Assembly (NCBI GenBank): GCA_000332255.1
Contig: KB235926.1
Location: 2,918,153-2,982,152, forward strand
Length of the DNA: 64,000 nucleotides
From: a cyanobacterium PCC 7702
GTDB taxonomy: Bacteria; Cyanobacteriota; Cyanobacteriia; Cyanobacteriales; Nostocaceae
Direction of reading: 5' to 3'
The position numbers were made by a program, and so were the translations under genes. Each line of letters opens with the position of its first letter. The first letter of the stretch is position 1. Below the pieces are notes generated by a model. The model made no database searches. It had not been told where the DNA came from and saw only the letters and a list, made by a program, of their open reading frames with translations. This document shows positions 63,989-64,000 of the stretch, one piece after another.

Positions 63989-64000
63989 TTTGTTGCTCAA

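Overview
The window is chromosomal DNA from a cyanobacterium. The evidence is chlorophyll synthase (ChlG), the cytochrome b6f subunit PetP, the plant/cyanobacterial Get3d ATPase, the carboxysome shell proteins CcmK3 and CcmK4, an SLH-domain OprB-type porin, and the very frequent octamer GCGATCGC (HIP1). A HetZ-related protein, heptamer repeats of the GCTAATN type and copies of a CCCTACGGGAAGCC repeat point to a filamentous, Nostocales-like species. The genus cannot be fixed from this sequence. No rRNA, tRNA, CRISPR array or intact insertion sequence was seen.

Layout. 0-10 kb: class A penicillin-binding protein, FolK, a NUDIX hydrolase, a candidate structured RNA with a hairpin terminator, a pterin dehydratase, a major porin, an Rrf2 regulator followed by cysteine synthase and a J-domain protein, and a duplicated-domain 6-pyruvoyl-tetrahydropterin synthase homologue. 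10-20 kb: a PrsW-like membrane protease overlapping a methyltransferase, an M1 aminopeptidase with HEAT repeats, a broken TetR gene, a zinc-type dehydrogenase, then a photosynthesis-linked group (chlG, get3d, petP). 20-33 kb: a surface polysaccharide locus with an acyltransferase, an ABC exporter (Wzm/Wzt), an acetyltransferase, a coiled-coil methyltransferase, three GT4 domains in two proteins, and a GT2 / large membrane protein / EamA set. 33-43 kb: hisH, rsmD, PsiE, small membrane proteins, then a decay zone with a wrecked transketolase and a wrecked Gfo/Idh/MocA oxidoreductase. 43-48 kb: the pstSCAB phosphate uptake operon behind a frameshifted sulfate-binding protein gene. 48-64 kb: an O-methyltransferase, tRNA hydroxylase TrhO, a TnpB remnant beside repeats, an M61 peptidase, a Crp-family regulator, a HetZ-related protein, ccmK3-ccmK4, typA, a WD40 protein with an unfamiliar N-terminal half, a broken aldehyde dehydrogenase and a frameshifted HicA toxin at the edge.

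How it fits together. The polysaccharide genes form one plus-strand array with overlapping or nearly overlapping reading frames, so sugar assembly, decoration, capping and export are probably co-expressed. Its last three genes look like a polyprenyl-phosphate-sugar pathway: make, flip, transfer. The pst genes form a tight minus-strand operon. Rrf2 next to cysK suggests local control of cysteine synthesis.

At least seven genes or gene pieces are visibly broken (TetR, Gfo/Idh/MocA, transketolase, sbpA, TnpB, mmsA-like, hicA). Several carry more than one lesion, so sequencing error cannot explain all of them. No clearly new defence or mobile system was found. The best leads for something undescribed are the structured RNA at 3.45-3.74 kb, the WD40 fusion protein at 60-62.3 kb, and the coiled-coil methyltransferase of the export locus.
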